The notes under the pieces are model-generated. The model had not been told where the DNA came from. It made no database searches and was given only the letters and a program-made list of their open reading frames with translations. This document shows, in pieces, positions 37,874-48,590 of a DNA stretch of 64,000 nt (positions are counted from its first letter, which is position 1; every line of letters begins with the position of its first letter). The stretch is taken from the NCBI RefSeq assembly GCF_030848805.1, contig NC_092369.1, positions 10,639,199-10,703,198 of the forward strand. Reading direction: 5' to 3'. The position numbers and the translations under genes are program-made. Source of the DNA: Temnothorax longispinosus. Lineage: Eukaryota > Arthropoda > Insecta > Hymenoptera > Formicidae.

Positions 37874-40000
37874 CGTGTTCCTCTTTTCCCGAATCTTCTC
37901 TCTTCCGAACCTCGCTCGTCGGCAGCTTCGCGAGTTCCAAGCGAAATGTATTCACACTTCCCGGTCACACGTCACGTTTCTCGTACTCCCCTTGCCTTGT
38001 CGCTCTCTCTCTTTCTCTCTTTCTCTCTCTCAGCTTCGTTTTCTCTCCTCCGTTTTACTCTCCCGCGGCAATACGGACACGACACGCGGCGCGCGACATA
38101 CACCTCACCGCCGATGGTATCACTGCACCGCGGATAGCGCGATATCGTCGCGGTATTACACGCCGCGCTCGCGCACAACGACAACAACTTTCCGTCGATC
38201 GGAGCGTCGAGGAACGATTCACTGGCATTCGCGTACGTGTACGAGCGTCCCGGGACCGCGCGCTCCCGGTAGACCCGCTCGCTCCGCGAGCGGAAGTCGC
38301 GTGCCGCACGTACCACCTCGGTGCCGAGACAGCCGAGAGCGTCCGATCCGTCCTCGGATCCCCGGCACGGTCATCGACGTTGACTCGCCACGCTGCCCGC
38401 CCGAGCGTGAACGCTTCTGACTTCTGACACCGGCCGCGCGTCGCCGTCGCTACCCGTGCTAGGAACTGTCTTCGCGAGCGTCTTCGATTTCGATATCCAG
38501 ACGTAAACACTGCGCCGAGAGCCGAGACGGGGCGACCTTGCGCCGAGATTGAAACTTGTCGAGCCTCGAGCCCGGCACCGCGTGTCCGTCTCTCTCTTTC
38601 TCTCTTTCTCTTTCTCTCTCTCGGTCGACTAACTGTTTACCTTTTTTCGACGGTTCCGCGTAGAGCGCCTTTCCGAGATCGCCGCGCGCGAGGGCGCGCA
38701 AGTGAAGAGTTTAAAGCGCACTACTGTCCGACGTCAAACTCCGGCGGGATTCCGATCGCGGCGAACTTCGCGTCGAACTCGCTCGCGGGGACACGGAGGG
38801 CACACGCGAGGGCCCGCGCGCACGCGGGCGCGCGTCGCGCACCCGCTCGGCGACGCTCGTTCGTCGCGAGCTGTTGATGGAAACGCGAGCGCACCCGGCG
38901 TCTCCTCGAACTCCTCCTTCCTCCGCGCGTTACGCGGCCAACTTCACACTCTTCGATTCTTCTTCCTCGGCGAGGAGCTCACGCGCTGCCGATCGACGAC
39001 GGCGGTGATGCGATTAAGCGACGTAACGCCATCCGTGCGTCATTCTTCCGCTCTCTCGCCTCTTGCCTCCTCTCCTCTTCGTCCCGTTTTTCTTCCGCGA
39101 CGCGCAGAGCGATCTCCAACTATCGCTCGGCGATCGTTCCGTCGTCGATCGCCACCTCCGGAAGGCAGCAACGCGTCGCCGGCGGCTCGCCGCCAAGGCG
39201 CATAATAACTCGCGCGAATAACTCACTCGAGCGGAACGCCGCCTATACCTAATGCCGGCGAGCGCGGCCGCGATCCGAGACCCGCCGCGCGACTCGCGCG
39301 CTCGCGGACCGCGCCATTGTCGCGCCCGTTGACGGAGCGGCGCCGAAAAGGAAGCTCTCGATCGCCGCTCGAAAAATGACCTCCTTTATCACCCGGTCAC
39401 CCGTTCTTCCCTCGCGCTCTATTTCTCCCCTCCTCGCTCTCCGTCTCTCTCTTTCTCTCTGCCACGCCGTTGACGAGCTCCGAACACTGGCCGTCGCACC
39501 TCCGCGACTTCTTCCCGGCGACCTCGCCGTGAACGCGCCAAACCCCCGTTTCCCTTTTTTTCTTTCTCGCGTGCCGCAGCCCGGCCCGGGGACGTGCAAA
39601 AAAGTGCAACCGCGGCAAAGCCCGGATATCGTGAACCGTGAACCGCGGACGCGGTTTCAGCACTGACGCGGGAGCCGCGATTCGAACGACCGTTCGGCCG
39701 TGCTCGGCCGCCTTCGGCGGCCCTCGGCTCTCCCCCCCTCGCGCCGGCCGCCGTCGCTCGCTCTCGTGCCGCCGCGCCGCGCGCGCTCACTAGCGGGGGA
39801 AGACGCGGCGCCCGCCGCGCCGCGCGGAAGGGCGAAAGAGCGGGGGCGGGGTACGCGGGAAACACGATCTCTCTTCCTCTCTCTCTCCTTCTCGCTCTTT
39901 CGGCAGTCTCGCCGTCCTGCTCTCTCTCTCTCCCTCGCGCCGCGTTGGGCACCGTCGTCAAAGAGGGAACAGCTTTTCTTGATCTAACGACGTCGGCTCG
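37874..40000 (-). promoter_or_regulatory. CpG-rich block: probable promoter and 5' UTR of the minus-strand gene
   Basis: From just upstream of the first coding exon to about 40.0 kb the DNA is strongly GC- and CpG-rich, with CT and CTTT tracts (38,005-38,035; 38,588-38,622; 39,435-39,460; 39,870-39,935). It stops abruptly at AT-rich DNA. Long open frames occur on both strands (for example 39,419-39,961 minus and 38,702-39,205 plus). They encode Arg/Ser/Ala-rich low-complexity strings, as expected when stop codons are rare, so I do not call them genes. Position, composition and orientation fit a promoter plus 5' leader. The transcription start is not fixed by the sequence, and the leader may contain an intron. 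Confidence 0.55.
39632..39669 (-). promoter_or_regulatory. Candidate Inr + DPE core promoter
   Basis: On the minus strand TCAGTG matches the arthropod initiator TCAKTY at five of six positions, with the A (+1) at 39,664. Counting downstream, +28 to +32 (39,637-39,633) read GGTTC, which fits the DPE consensus RGWYV at exactly the required spacing. It lies about 1.8 kb upstream of the first-exon ATG, inside the CpG-rich block. Both motifs are short, so chance is a real alternative. Confidence 0.25.
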
Positions 40001-40009
40001 TTCCGCCGT

Positions 40010-41480
40010 TCGGATAGAATTCTCCCGTTTTCCGCGATTTTCGAGAAAAGACTATGCCTAGGTCGAAGGAATTTTGACGATGGGGTACCCATCGTGCCTC
40101 GGCAGTTTAATTTTAAACAAGCTCGTTTATATTTCTTTATTCGTTAAAAATGTAGATGGAGAATCTAGCGATCAATATTTCGCAACAAAATATAAATGCA
40201 ATTCTTATTAATGTTACAACTTGCGTTACGAAATTATTAAAACTCGATTGAATAATAATTGACGATTCGCCGAACGCGTCTTGTAATCCATTATTAGCGA
40301 GAATCATTTAAAAAACATTTATATGCGAAATATTATCTATTAGATGTCGTAACTCGTTACGCGCGAAGCCGCAAGCCGCAACGTCGCCGATTATACGAAT
40401 GGTTTTTCCTCGTACCCACACGTAGGTGCAACCCAGCAATTTTCGCGCGAGGAGAGAAAACAACGACGCGGTCGAAACGCGGCCCGTCCCGTGCCGACGA
40501 ACCCCACGAATTCGCTAATACGCAAAAACCTAGCTGAATCACCGCCGCGCCGGCCTTGACGCGTATAAAAATCCCGAACCGTGGACACGGAAGGATGAGA
40601 TCCTGACCTCCTGCGACCTAATTCCAACGGGCACCGTCCTCGGCGTGGAGAAGCTTGGGAAAGGTCGCGCACGCTGTGAAACATCATGCAAAAACCCGCC
40701 CCTGAAATGGTTCACGAATTCCTGGGGAATTTCTTCGGCGGACGCGGAAGGGGGGTAAAAAAAACAGTCCTAGGATAAAAAGTCACCCGCCGCGAAGGGG
40801 TCGGCGAACCCACGCAGATATATTTTAACGAGCTGATGTCCTCTCCACACTTGTCTTCGGTTAGAGCGGCAGTAAATTTATAGATTTTACACGCGAATCG
40901 CGAGCATTCACTCGAAACAAACGTTAAAAGGAAAGCGTGTCAACGTTAAGATTTTATTACATTCTGTTAAGATTAGATTCGGTTAACCCGGAAACGAGCA
41001 TCTGGAGTGATTTTTACCCCAGTGTCGAAAAAATTAAGCTCACGTCATCACAATAATTTTAATAATTCGTTTTTTTTTTTATATTTTTAGGTTTCTCCTT
41101 TTTTTCAGAAAATGGTGAATAATTGTGTGTATCCTCAAATACTAATAAATTATAGAACAATGAAAAATATGCAACATATGTAATAAATAAGAATGACTTT
41201 TAATTGGGGTGTAAAAATCAAGTGACCAGTTATGCAAAGAAAAAAATTAGGCGTTTATTTTCGGGTTAATTGTAAATATGATAAAAATAAATCGCGACCG
41301 AACTGGTTTACGTTAACGTCTCGCTGACTCAATCCGGGTTGTGTGTAACGATCAAATTATCTAAATTAACGACTCATTTAAGTAAGGTTTAGCTTGCCCT
41401 GAGCCTACGACTTCTATTACGTTTTACCATCGACCTTGAACCGCACATTCACTGCGTCAACTTAGGATAAAAAGAGAAAG
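40010..41480. other. Upstream flank of the minus-strand gene, no gene seen
   Basis: AT-rich with a CpG-richer patch at 40,360-40,860. Nothing else recognised. Confidence 0.4.
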
Positions 41481-41490
41481 AGAGATGTAC

Positions 41491-41602
41491 GATGTCGCCA
41501 ACCCCCGTGGCGTAGACCAGAAAGGAGCTATAACCACAAATCTTATCGCCGGAGACGGAGGAAGACTAGAATGGGGTTGATGGTCATGGTTAGAGGGTCA
41601 TG
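41491..41602. promoter_or_regulatory. Copy 1 of a duplicated block with a RUNX-GATA composite site
   Basis: This block and the one at 42,471-42,592 share diverged flanks around a 25-base identical core (here 41,526-41,550). Within the core AACCACA (RUNX site) and CTTATC (GATA site, GATAAG on the other strand) are three bases apart. Shared flanks include a CCCCCG motif before the core and GGTTG...GGTTA after it. It lies about 3.7 kb upstream of the first coding exon of the minus-strand gene, so an enhancer is a reasonable inference. Confidence 0.45.
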
Positions 41603-41768
41603 GAACTCTCGGTGTTCTACTTTCTTTAAATGCGCGATTACTCTCCCAGTAATATTATATTTTCATAGGTCAGTGGAACGGAAAGCAAATCTGAGAAACG
41701 ACATCCACGAATCGTCGATCTTGCAACATTGGCGATATATGCCCGATAGATTTGGTACCTAATTTAAG

Positions 41769-42105
41769 CGGAGTCTACAATGAAAATTTAAGGCGTAAAA
41801 TTTAAACTTTAAGCCTTAGGCTGATATTTCATGTGTCATACGACAAGCTTTGTCGGGCGTACCGATTAGCTATAAAATAGAGGATTTCTATTAGAAACTC
41901 GAGAACTTCTCTATTCTTCGGCCAATTAATATAATAATAATAATGATGCTTAAAAAATTTGTCGATGACACATGAAATATCAGCCTAAAACCGTAAATAT
42001 TGACCAACCACAGTCGAATGTGAGAAGGATGTTCGACTGTAATTTATCAATTTCTTACGGTTTAAGGCTTCAATTTTACGCCTTAAAATCTTACTGTAGA
42101 TTCCG
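41769..42105. mobile_element. MITE family A, copy 2 (split by another MITE)
   Basis: The inverted termini (GGAGTCTACA at the left, TGTAGATTCC at the right) extend into TTTAAGGCGTAAAATT and its complement. Internal sequence with CGACTGT and GAAGGATGTTCGACTG matches the copy at 29,928-30,065. The element is interrupted by a 167-bp insert at 41,819-41,985. No clear target-site duplication is seen. Confidence 0.75.
41819..41985. mobile_element. 167-bp MITE nested inside MITE family A
   Basis: The termini are perfect 20-base inverted repeats (GGCTGATATTTCATGTGTCA and its complement) with TA on each side (41,817-41,818 and 41,986-41,987), which suggests Tc1/mariner-type insertion. Removing it rejoins the host element AAGCCTTA/AAACCGTAA region as in the uninterrupted copy at 29.9 kb. 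The perfect termini imply a recent insertion. Confidence 0.8.
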
Positions 42106-42470
42106 CCCTAGTATGTAATACGGCTGACTATAAAACAGATCATATAAATGTCAAATCAATCAAGTAGCATTATAGATATTGTACAATCGAAATTGTTAAA
42201 AAAAAAATCAATTTTGCCAATAAGAACCATATTGCATCCTGCACGTGCAAGCCAAGGCAAATCTGTTTGGTGGAACTCGTCTAAAGAATCTCGCTGATTT
42301 AAATGGCGATGGAGAATTAATAGCGCCCCGATACGTGACAAAATATCTCGATCTTCTCGACGGTCAGCATACGTCCCGGTGAAAAATCCAGCTACTCCGT
42401 GGGTTCATTCACTGGGCCATTAATAGATCCTCCGTCCTTCCTTTTCCTCGAGAAAAGGAACCGCGATGCG

Positions 42471-42592
42471 GCGATGTTGTCGACCCCCGCGGAGTGCTCC
42501 AAAAACAAGCTATAACCACAAATCTTATCGCCCGAAGGGAAGGGAAGGGCGAAGAAGAAGACCTCAAGGGGGGTTGCTGGTTAGGTTAAAGG
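42471..42592. promoter_or_regulatory. Copy 2 of the duplicated RUNX-GATA block
   Basis: The 25-base core recurs exactly at 42,508-42,532 in the same orientation, 982 bases to the right of copy 1, with AACCACA and CTTATC at the same 3-base spacing. The flanks have diverged by substitutions and small indels, while the core has not. A nested MITE (41,769-42,105) sits between the copies. The flanks look like an old local duplication, and the intact core suggests constraint. Confidence 0.45.
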
Positions 42593-42599
42593 GGGAGTT

Positions 42600-43010
42600 C
42601 GTTCCACCTTCCCGAGCTACCTAACAAGTAGCTTGTAAGAAGAGCCGTTTCGCCCGGTGATTCGTGCTCGTAGAGCTGCCGCCGCTGTCCCGGGGAAAAA
42701 CTGCGACACGGTTTTTCGGCCAATGGGGTTCTCCCTCGAAGTTCAAGGCCATTCTCAAAGATAGCTGTGGCACGAGGGACCGGTCGAGAGGGGGAGGGGG
42801 GGATAGAAGAGGAGGCGGGCTTTTTTGTTTTCCAGTGCTCTTCTGGCACTGCTATGAGAACGACCGACAGACCGACAGACCCCGGGGCTGCTGCCCCGGC
42901 TGTACGTCTCGTTCCTCTCTGGCGCCAGACCGTTTTTTGGTTGGCCCGTTCTCCTCGACGGTGACATCGACGCACCTTTAGCATTTTTTCAGACCCTTGA
43001 TTGGGGGCAA
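42600..43010. other. GC-rich patch with G-runs and a GC hairpin
   Basis: It contains a tract of five then seven Gs (about 42,790-42,802), which could form a G-quadruplex, GACCGACAGACCGACAGAC (42,861-42,880) and a CCGGGGC/GCCCCGG hairpin at 42,882-42,899. Frames open on both strands are low complexity. Confidence 0.35.
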
Positions 43011-43019
43011 GTTCAGATG

Positions 43020-44390
43020 AGAGGGATTCCCTACCTCCCGAATCAAAAAGCGGGGTCGTTTAAATGATTTATACGCGCGATTCATGAATATATTCGGCTA
43101 ATTCGAACGTCGGGGACACGCGAAATGCACGATTCGAAAAAATAATGAAAGTATGTTGCTAACGACCGCACAAAACAATAAATTATCACATCTAAAGGAG
43201 CATTCAATTAGATGTTATTTTACAGATTATTAGTACCAAATACTAATAATATATAATGTGTTTTTCTATTGTATTATGTATCATTTTTAAATTAAAAACT
43301 TAGACTTAGTTATTTAAAATAACAAATAATATTAAATTTCCACATATTAATGATAATAAAAATAAACATTCTTCTCGTCGAATAAAATCTGATATTTTTA
43401 TCTAAAAAATATATCTCACGTCTTAATTAAATTACATGTATTACTTCTAATAATTTAATAATCTTTATACAATTAGATTTTTGTTTCTTCACCTTCCATA
43501 AATATCAAAAGATATCATAAATAATTATTTTTCGAGCTGTATACGTCTCCGTCGCGACAAAATATATCACATAAAGTATTTTTGATATTTATTCGTGAAG
43601 CTTAATCGAAAAGCGAACCGTGAAAAGTCTTGAAAAATCCTCAAACGACTTACTCAATGGCGCCCGGTTGATCGGCCATGTTGTCTTAAACGAGCAAAGC
43701 GAAAAGGGACACGAGGGACGGACCGAAGCAATGTAGCAAGAAATCATGAAACGGAGTAAAAGGATGGGGACAGAGATTAATGAGAAACGAATCTAGCAGA
43801 GGAAAGAACGATGGAAGAAGGTCGACTTGAATCGAAGACCACGGCAGCGTGGATAAACAGTCTCCTAGCAGATATATATTCGTTGAACGAGACATGAGAG
43901 AGAGAGAGAAGAGGGACAGCTGTTGTAAATTATATGAAGAGTCAGAATTCAATTCTGCTAGAAGTCACTTCGGACAATCTCCAGCATTCGCCATAAAATC
44001 ACTGTGGATTCTTTTATCGTGTTTACATGAAAATATGACAGCTAACAATGTATTCATCGTATCTTCACGAGTTTTCGTAAATAACTCCATATCGGTAAAA
44101 TACCTATCTCGTGCATTATACATTTGATAAGCGTTTTGCTAAATTCGAAATTTTGCCAAATAAGGTAAGGTGGACCAGTTATGTTCAACTATAAGCGAAC
44201 GGCGGTTCATTCGCAATTTTCAAAAGTGATTTTTACACGTGTATCCCCGAAATGTAATACAGTCGTAAAAAGACAATGGCGAGCCACTGGCAATCACCGG
44301 CAGGCGCCGGTCGGCAATTCGACCATTTTCACACGGGTTAACGATAACGCCGACCCGTGTTTCGGCGTTGCGGCGGACCTCATGCATAAT
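43020..44390. other. AT-rich, no gene seen
   Basis: No supported coding or repeat feature. Confidence 0.4.
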
Positions 44391-44399
44391 TAATTAAAT

Positions 44400-46470
44400 G
44401 GATATGCGCTTTCGATTGCAGTCGAGCAGGCATGCGAGCGTGTACACGAAACGGAAGGCCAAGCCTTCCACTCCTCCCAGGGGGTTGGCTCGCTTCATTT
44501 AGAAAATGAAATTGCGGACCCGCGAGGAGGGGGCGTGCTCCCTCCTCGAAGCGCGCGTACATGCGCACCTCGCTCACCTCTCATCCCTCACCTAGGTGAA
44601 GCGGAGGACCGGGGTTTTCGATCCTCCGCCGTTCTCTCGCCAGGACTCCTCGGTGGCCTGCTATTCCCCGTATTATGGAGGGAAAATGGTGGCGCTTTTT
44701 GCGCCATATCGCATCGACTCGCCCGTTCGCGCTTTAAAGCGGACGTATTTTGCTTATTGCCGTTAATCGCGTTCGTACGTGTGTCTTTTTTTTTTCGCCA
44801 CCGGATTCGACGCGGAGCGATAAGTGCGGCATGTCGACGTCCTCTTTCTTAGAAATGTCACGGCTTGTGTCATTTTTTCGAGCCGAGAAAGACGCCGAGA
44901 AAGATCGCTCACCGCGATCGTAGCGCTGATTCGCCGCGATTCATGCACAAGAAGACATCGTACATTCAAATATTCGTCCATTTTATCTCTAAATGGTATC
45001 TGAGTGAAAATAAAAAATTAGTTTCAAGATATTCGTATTATTCTTCTGCTCGCGACGTTATTTCGAGATGACGTACGCCATCATTTCAAATGTCTTATAC
45101 GTGACGAATGTCGAATTTATATCAGAGAAGCGTCACGACTCTCCGTAAATGGCGCGACGTACGCGATAAGTCTAAGTAGATAAAATTTAAAAGTTGGATT
45201 CGGTCGATCGGCGCGATAAGGGTGGCGAGATGGTTGCGTCCTCTAATTCCGTGGGAAGGGGTGGATAATCCGGCAGAGCGGCGCTCCAGGAGGTGCCGCG
45301 GAGGATAACGGAAAGCAGCCATGCGCGTCCGACTGCCATCGCGGTATCCTGCCCCTTCCTAACTCCCGTGACGTTGGAGGATAGGTCAGAGGTCGATCTC
45401 GCGGAAGAAGGCACTGACCACACCTGTCCCCGAGATAACGCGAATCCATAAATCTAAAGCATCGTATCTACGAGGCGAAAGATGGCTCGAATTGAGACGC
45501 GTTCGTCGAGACTAAGTAAAGACGTGGAATAAAAAAATTAATGAAAAAAGAACCCTAATCGCGAGATAACATCACATTCGCCAAGTTCGTCGTTTCGGTA
45601 CCAGCGTCGCAATTTCGCAAAAGTCCTCAAAAGCAGAACGCATTCGGGAGAGAAAAGAGATAAAACGAGATATCAGAAACCGTGTCTCGGTCGTGCGGCG
45701 AACGAGTGCCGCTTCTCGCGGAGGGACAAGGACATTGGCGCGAGAAGAGCAACCCCGAGCGAGGGGACCAAATACGTATAGGTCGTTTGCGAGAAGGACA
45801 ATCGGTCGTGCATCCCGCGGATGCACGCGGAGGAGATATCTCCGGACGGGGGACGGGAAACGCGCGGACTAAAGAGGAGGATAGCTAAGTCCGAGCGGCT
45901 GTAACGAGATGGGCAAACGGAGAGAGAAAGATAGAAGAAGATGGAGAACCGTCCGGAGAGCTCGGAGAGAAATTAATGAAAAATATCAAGATACGGAGGA
46001 GGAAAGAAGCGCGCGAGAGTTGAAACATAGACGCGGCTCGCGGAGAGAGGAGGACAGCCAAGTGGCTGAACGGTGAGGGAGAACGGCGAGGAAGTGCGAG
46101 CGACCGGTGAGGGAACGCGTGGGAGAGAGAGGGTACGACTCCGATGAGTAGTCGATGAGGAAGGCCGCCACTGTCGGAGCACTCCGGGAGAGGCGTTACC
46201 GCGGTCGCGCTTCTCATTGGTCGGGCGCAGACCGGTCTGGGTGCCACCCATCGCAGGCGCAACCAGAAAAAATGCGGTCCCCTCCAGAAGGAGGAAAGCG
46301 CGCGAGCAAGGAGCCAAGAGGTGGCCGATAGAGACGATCTCGTAGACGCGCAACGGGAGAGAGCGGGATAGAGGTGATAGTGAAGGCGGTGGAGGTGAAC
46401 GAGGAGAAGGAGGTGGAGAAGGAGGTGGAAGAGAAGAGAAAACGAAGAAGCCGGACAGGAGCTGGTTCCG
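44400..46470. other. GC- and purine-rich islands, possible regulatory or untranslated DNA
   Basis: Two blocks, about 44.4-44.9 and 45.2-46.47 kb. The second is strongly purine-biased on the plus strand and ends in GGAGGT/GGAGAA repeats (46,380-46,440). Long frames on both strands are simple sequence. No gene supported. Confidence 0.35.
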
Positions 46471-46475
46471 AGCAT

Positions 46476-46580
46476 ATACAGGATGGCGAGTCCTGTATGC
46501 ATTTGGCAACCCCGCCCGGAGGGTTGACTCCCGGGGTACCGCCGGCTCTCTTGGATGCCGCCATCACGGCATCCAAGAGA
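46476..46580. repeat. Cluster of three adjacent stem-loops
   Basis: Hairpin 1 pairs ATACAGGA (46,476-46,483) with TCCTGTAT (46,491-46,498). Hairpin 2 uses ACCCCG and CGGGGT around 46,509-46,537. Hairpin 3 is a perfect 14-bp stem (TCTCTTGGATGCCG, 46,547-46,560, with its complement 46,567-46,580) and a 6-base loop. They sit at the end of a purine-rich island. It could be a transposon end or a structured RNA, and no family is recognised. Confidence 0.6.
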
Positions 46581-46799
46581 AACCCCCTTTCACCCCCTCC
46601 TACCTCAGCCGGCACCTCCCGCTCCTCCCCGCGACCCTCCCGATGGCCACCGAGAGGACTCGCGAGACGTGAGAGACCCTGGATCTTATCCCTCGTATTT
46701 TTTGAGACAGGTCCCTCGGGAAGAGAGATGGAGAAACCTTTTCCGAAAATATATAATTTAATATACATGGATTCTTATCGGACTTGATCGGATGTGATA

Positions 46800-47970
46800 T
46801 TCTTTTTCGTAGCAGCAGTGAACGAACGTATTGTACATTGAACGCAAAAATAATAATTCTCTCGCGCAAAAATAATAAATTAGCAAAAGCCGATAATATT
46901 GTTGCGACAGAGTCCATTCTGCGGAGAGGAAATACTATTTTGACAGTACGCGACGTATGAAAAACGACTTACAGATAATCAAAAGCAGCATATTTTAATA
47001 TTCATTGGATTCCCGTTTGGGTCACTTTTTGAAACATTATAATATATTTCAATATTTTGTCTTTTACTGTGTTTAACAGGCACTTTTATTAGAAAAGTAA
47101 TTAAGCCACAAAACAGTGGAGATGGAATATCCTCGTGTCGTCCAAAAATCATGCAGAATCTTTAATCTATATTATGTATAAACAAATGTCCCGACTGACT
47201 CATCAACGCCCATCCCAAATCCCTAAACCTAGAAATATATGAAATTCGGCAAGTATATTCCTTCCATGACGTAAGTACCTACTAAGAAGGTATTTTTAGA
47301 AATTCGATCCCTAACGGAGTGAAAAGGGGTAAAATGTGTTTTCACGGATTTTTCGACGGGTAACGCCGTCAAGCTTAAGCTATATAGTCAAATATAAATC
47401 TTTAAATTTATTATGAATATTAAATATAATATAATGTTTGCGGCAATACTCGAAGCAATACGTCATGCTGTCACTTTACAAAAATAAAAAGGCCGAACTG
47501 TTTTGATTTCTCGTGATAACACGTGTTTACGGTAAGAGATTTAGAATCTTAAATGCAATTCAGTCACAAGAAAAAACGTAGGAATGTGTTTACCGAAAAT
47601 CAGCGTCTACCTAAGCCTAAGGACGAACTCGAGGAATTCTAAATTTATTTATAGACATTTCATGGAAGTATGCGCGCTCAAACGTGAGCTATTGACTCGT
47701 GAGCTATCGACTATGCAAAACACAATTTTTTGCGCTGATAATTCAGAGAAACTGGGGAACGTCACACGTTATTGTTATGTTGCGACTAATTACTGTGAGT
47801 TTATTGTCACAATCTGAAATGCAACTCCCAAATTTAATTTTAAAATTGAAAGTAAAAGTGTATGTATATACTAGCCGATTAAATTAAACCGTTCAACATA
47901 ATTGTGAATGCACTATGCAACGTATTTGATTCGTTATATTTAATCATAAATAATAGATGACTAAATCGGA
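46800..47970. other. AT-rich, no feature seen
   Basis: No coding or repeat feature recognised. Confidence 0.4.
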
Positions 47971-47977
47971 AAACGTA

Positions 47978-48213
47978 CACAGAAAAAAAGAATAGTCTTG
48001 ATTTGAAAATATCTTTAGTTTCAACGTGGAAATCTGGAAATGAGATTATATACATTTAGTCAAACGAAGAAAACTTGCTTGAATGAAGTCATTTATATAT
48101 AATTCAATCGAGGAAAAAATTTGAAATAAAAAGTTGCATTTCTTAATAAGAAGATATAGATTGTTGCGCATGTACGAGTATATGCCTTAATTTGACACTT
48201 CTTTTTTTCTATG
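47978..48213 (-). mobile_element. MITE family C, copy 1
   Basis: CACAGAAAAAAAG at the left and CTTTTTTTCTATG at the right are bounded by TA on both sides (47,976-47,977 and 48,214-48,215). The reverse complement of its right end (AAGTGTCAAATTAAGG...AACAATCTATA) matches the left end of the copy at 56.53 kb, so the copies are inverted relative to each other. The TA target suggests a Tc1/mariner-type origin. Confidence 0.7.
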
Positions 48214-48364
48214 TAGAGAGACCTATTAATGCACAGAAAATAATACCTAAAAAGCGCCCAAAAATAACAATACATTCTTCGATTTGCGTGGGGCAAAGTT
48301 ATTTAAATTTGAATCAGGAACGAGTCGCTAAAGAGCGCACGATCTCCTTTAAATCTTTGTCAAA

Positions 48365-48590
48365 ATAAATGTACCAATGCCTGGACACGTACCTATGTCT
48401 GGACATATTTATCATATTTAGTCCTTAAATAAGTTATAACGCGAATTAAAATCAAAGGGGATCAAAGATAAAAATATTTTTCTTGTATTATATTTTTATC
48501 CTTGATTTTAATTCGCGTTATACTTATTTAAAAACTAAAGGTGTCCCGACATAGGTCTTAAGTGTCCCGGCATTGGTACATTTACCTTAC
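48365..48590. mobile_element. MITE family B, copy 1
   Basis: Termini AATGTACCAATGCC(T/G)GGACA occur at both ends in inverted orientation, and a long internal palindrome centres near 48,480 (TAAGTTATAACGCGAATTAA against its complement). It matches the copy at 51.5 kb along the whole length. It has no coding capacity. Confidence 0.75.

Noticed and set aside
39419..39961. 180-codon minus-strand open frame in the promoter block
   Set aside because: Arg/Ala/Glu/Gly low complexity in CpG-rich DNA, open on both strands. A composition artefact.
45885..46509. 205- and 178-codon minus-strand frames
   Set aside because: Products of the GA-rich plus strand (Ser/Leu/Pro-rich). Not protein-like.
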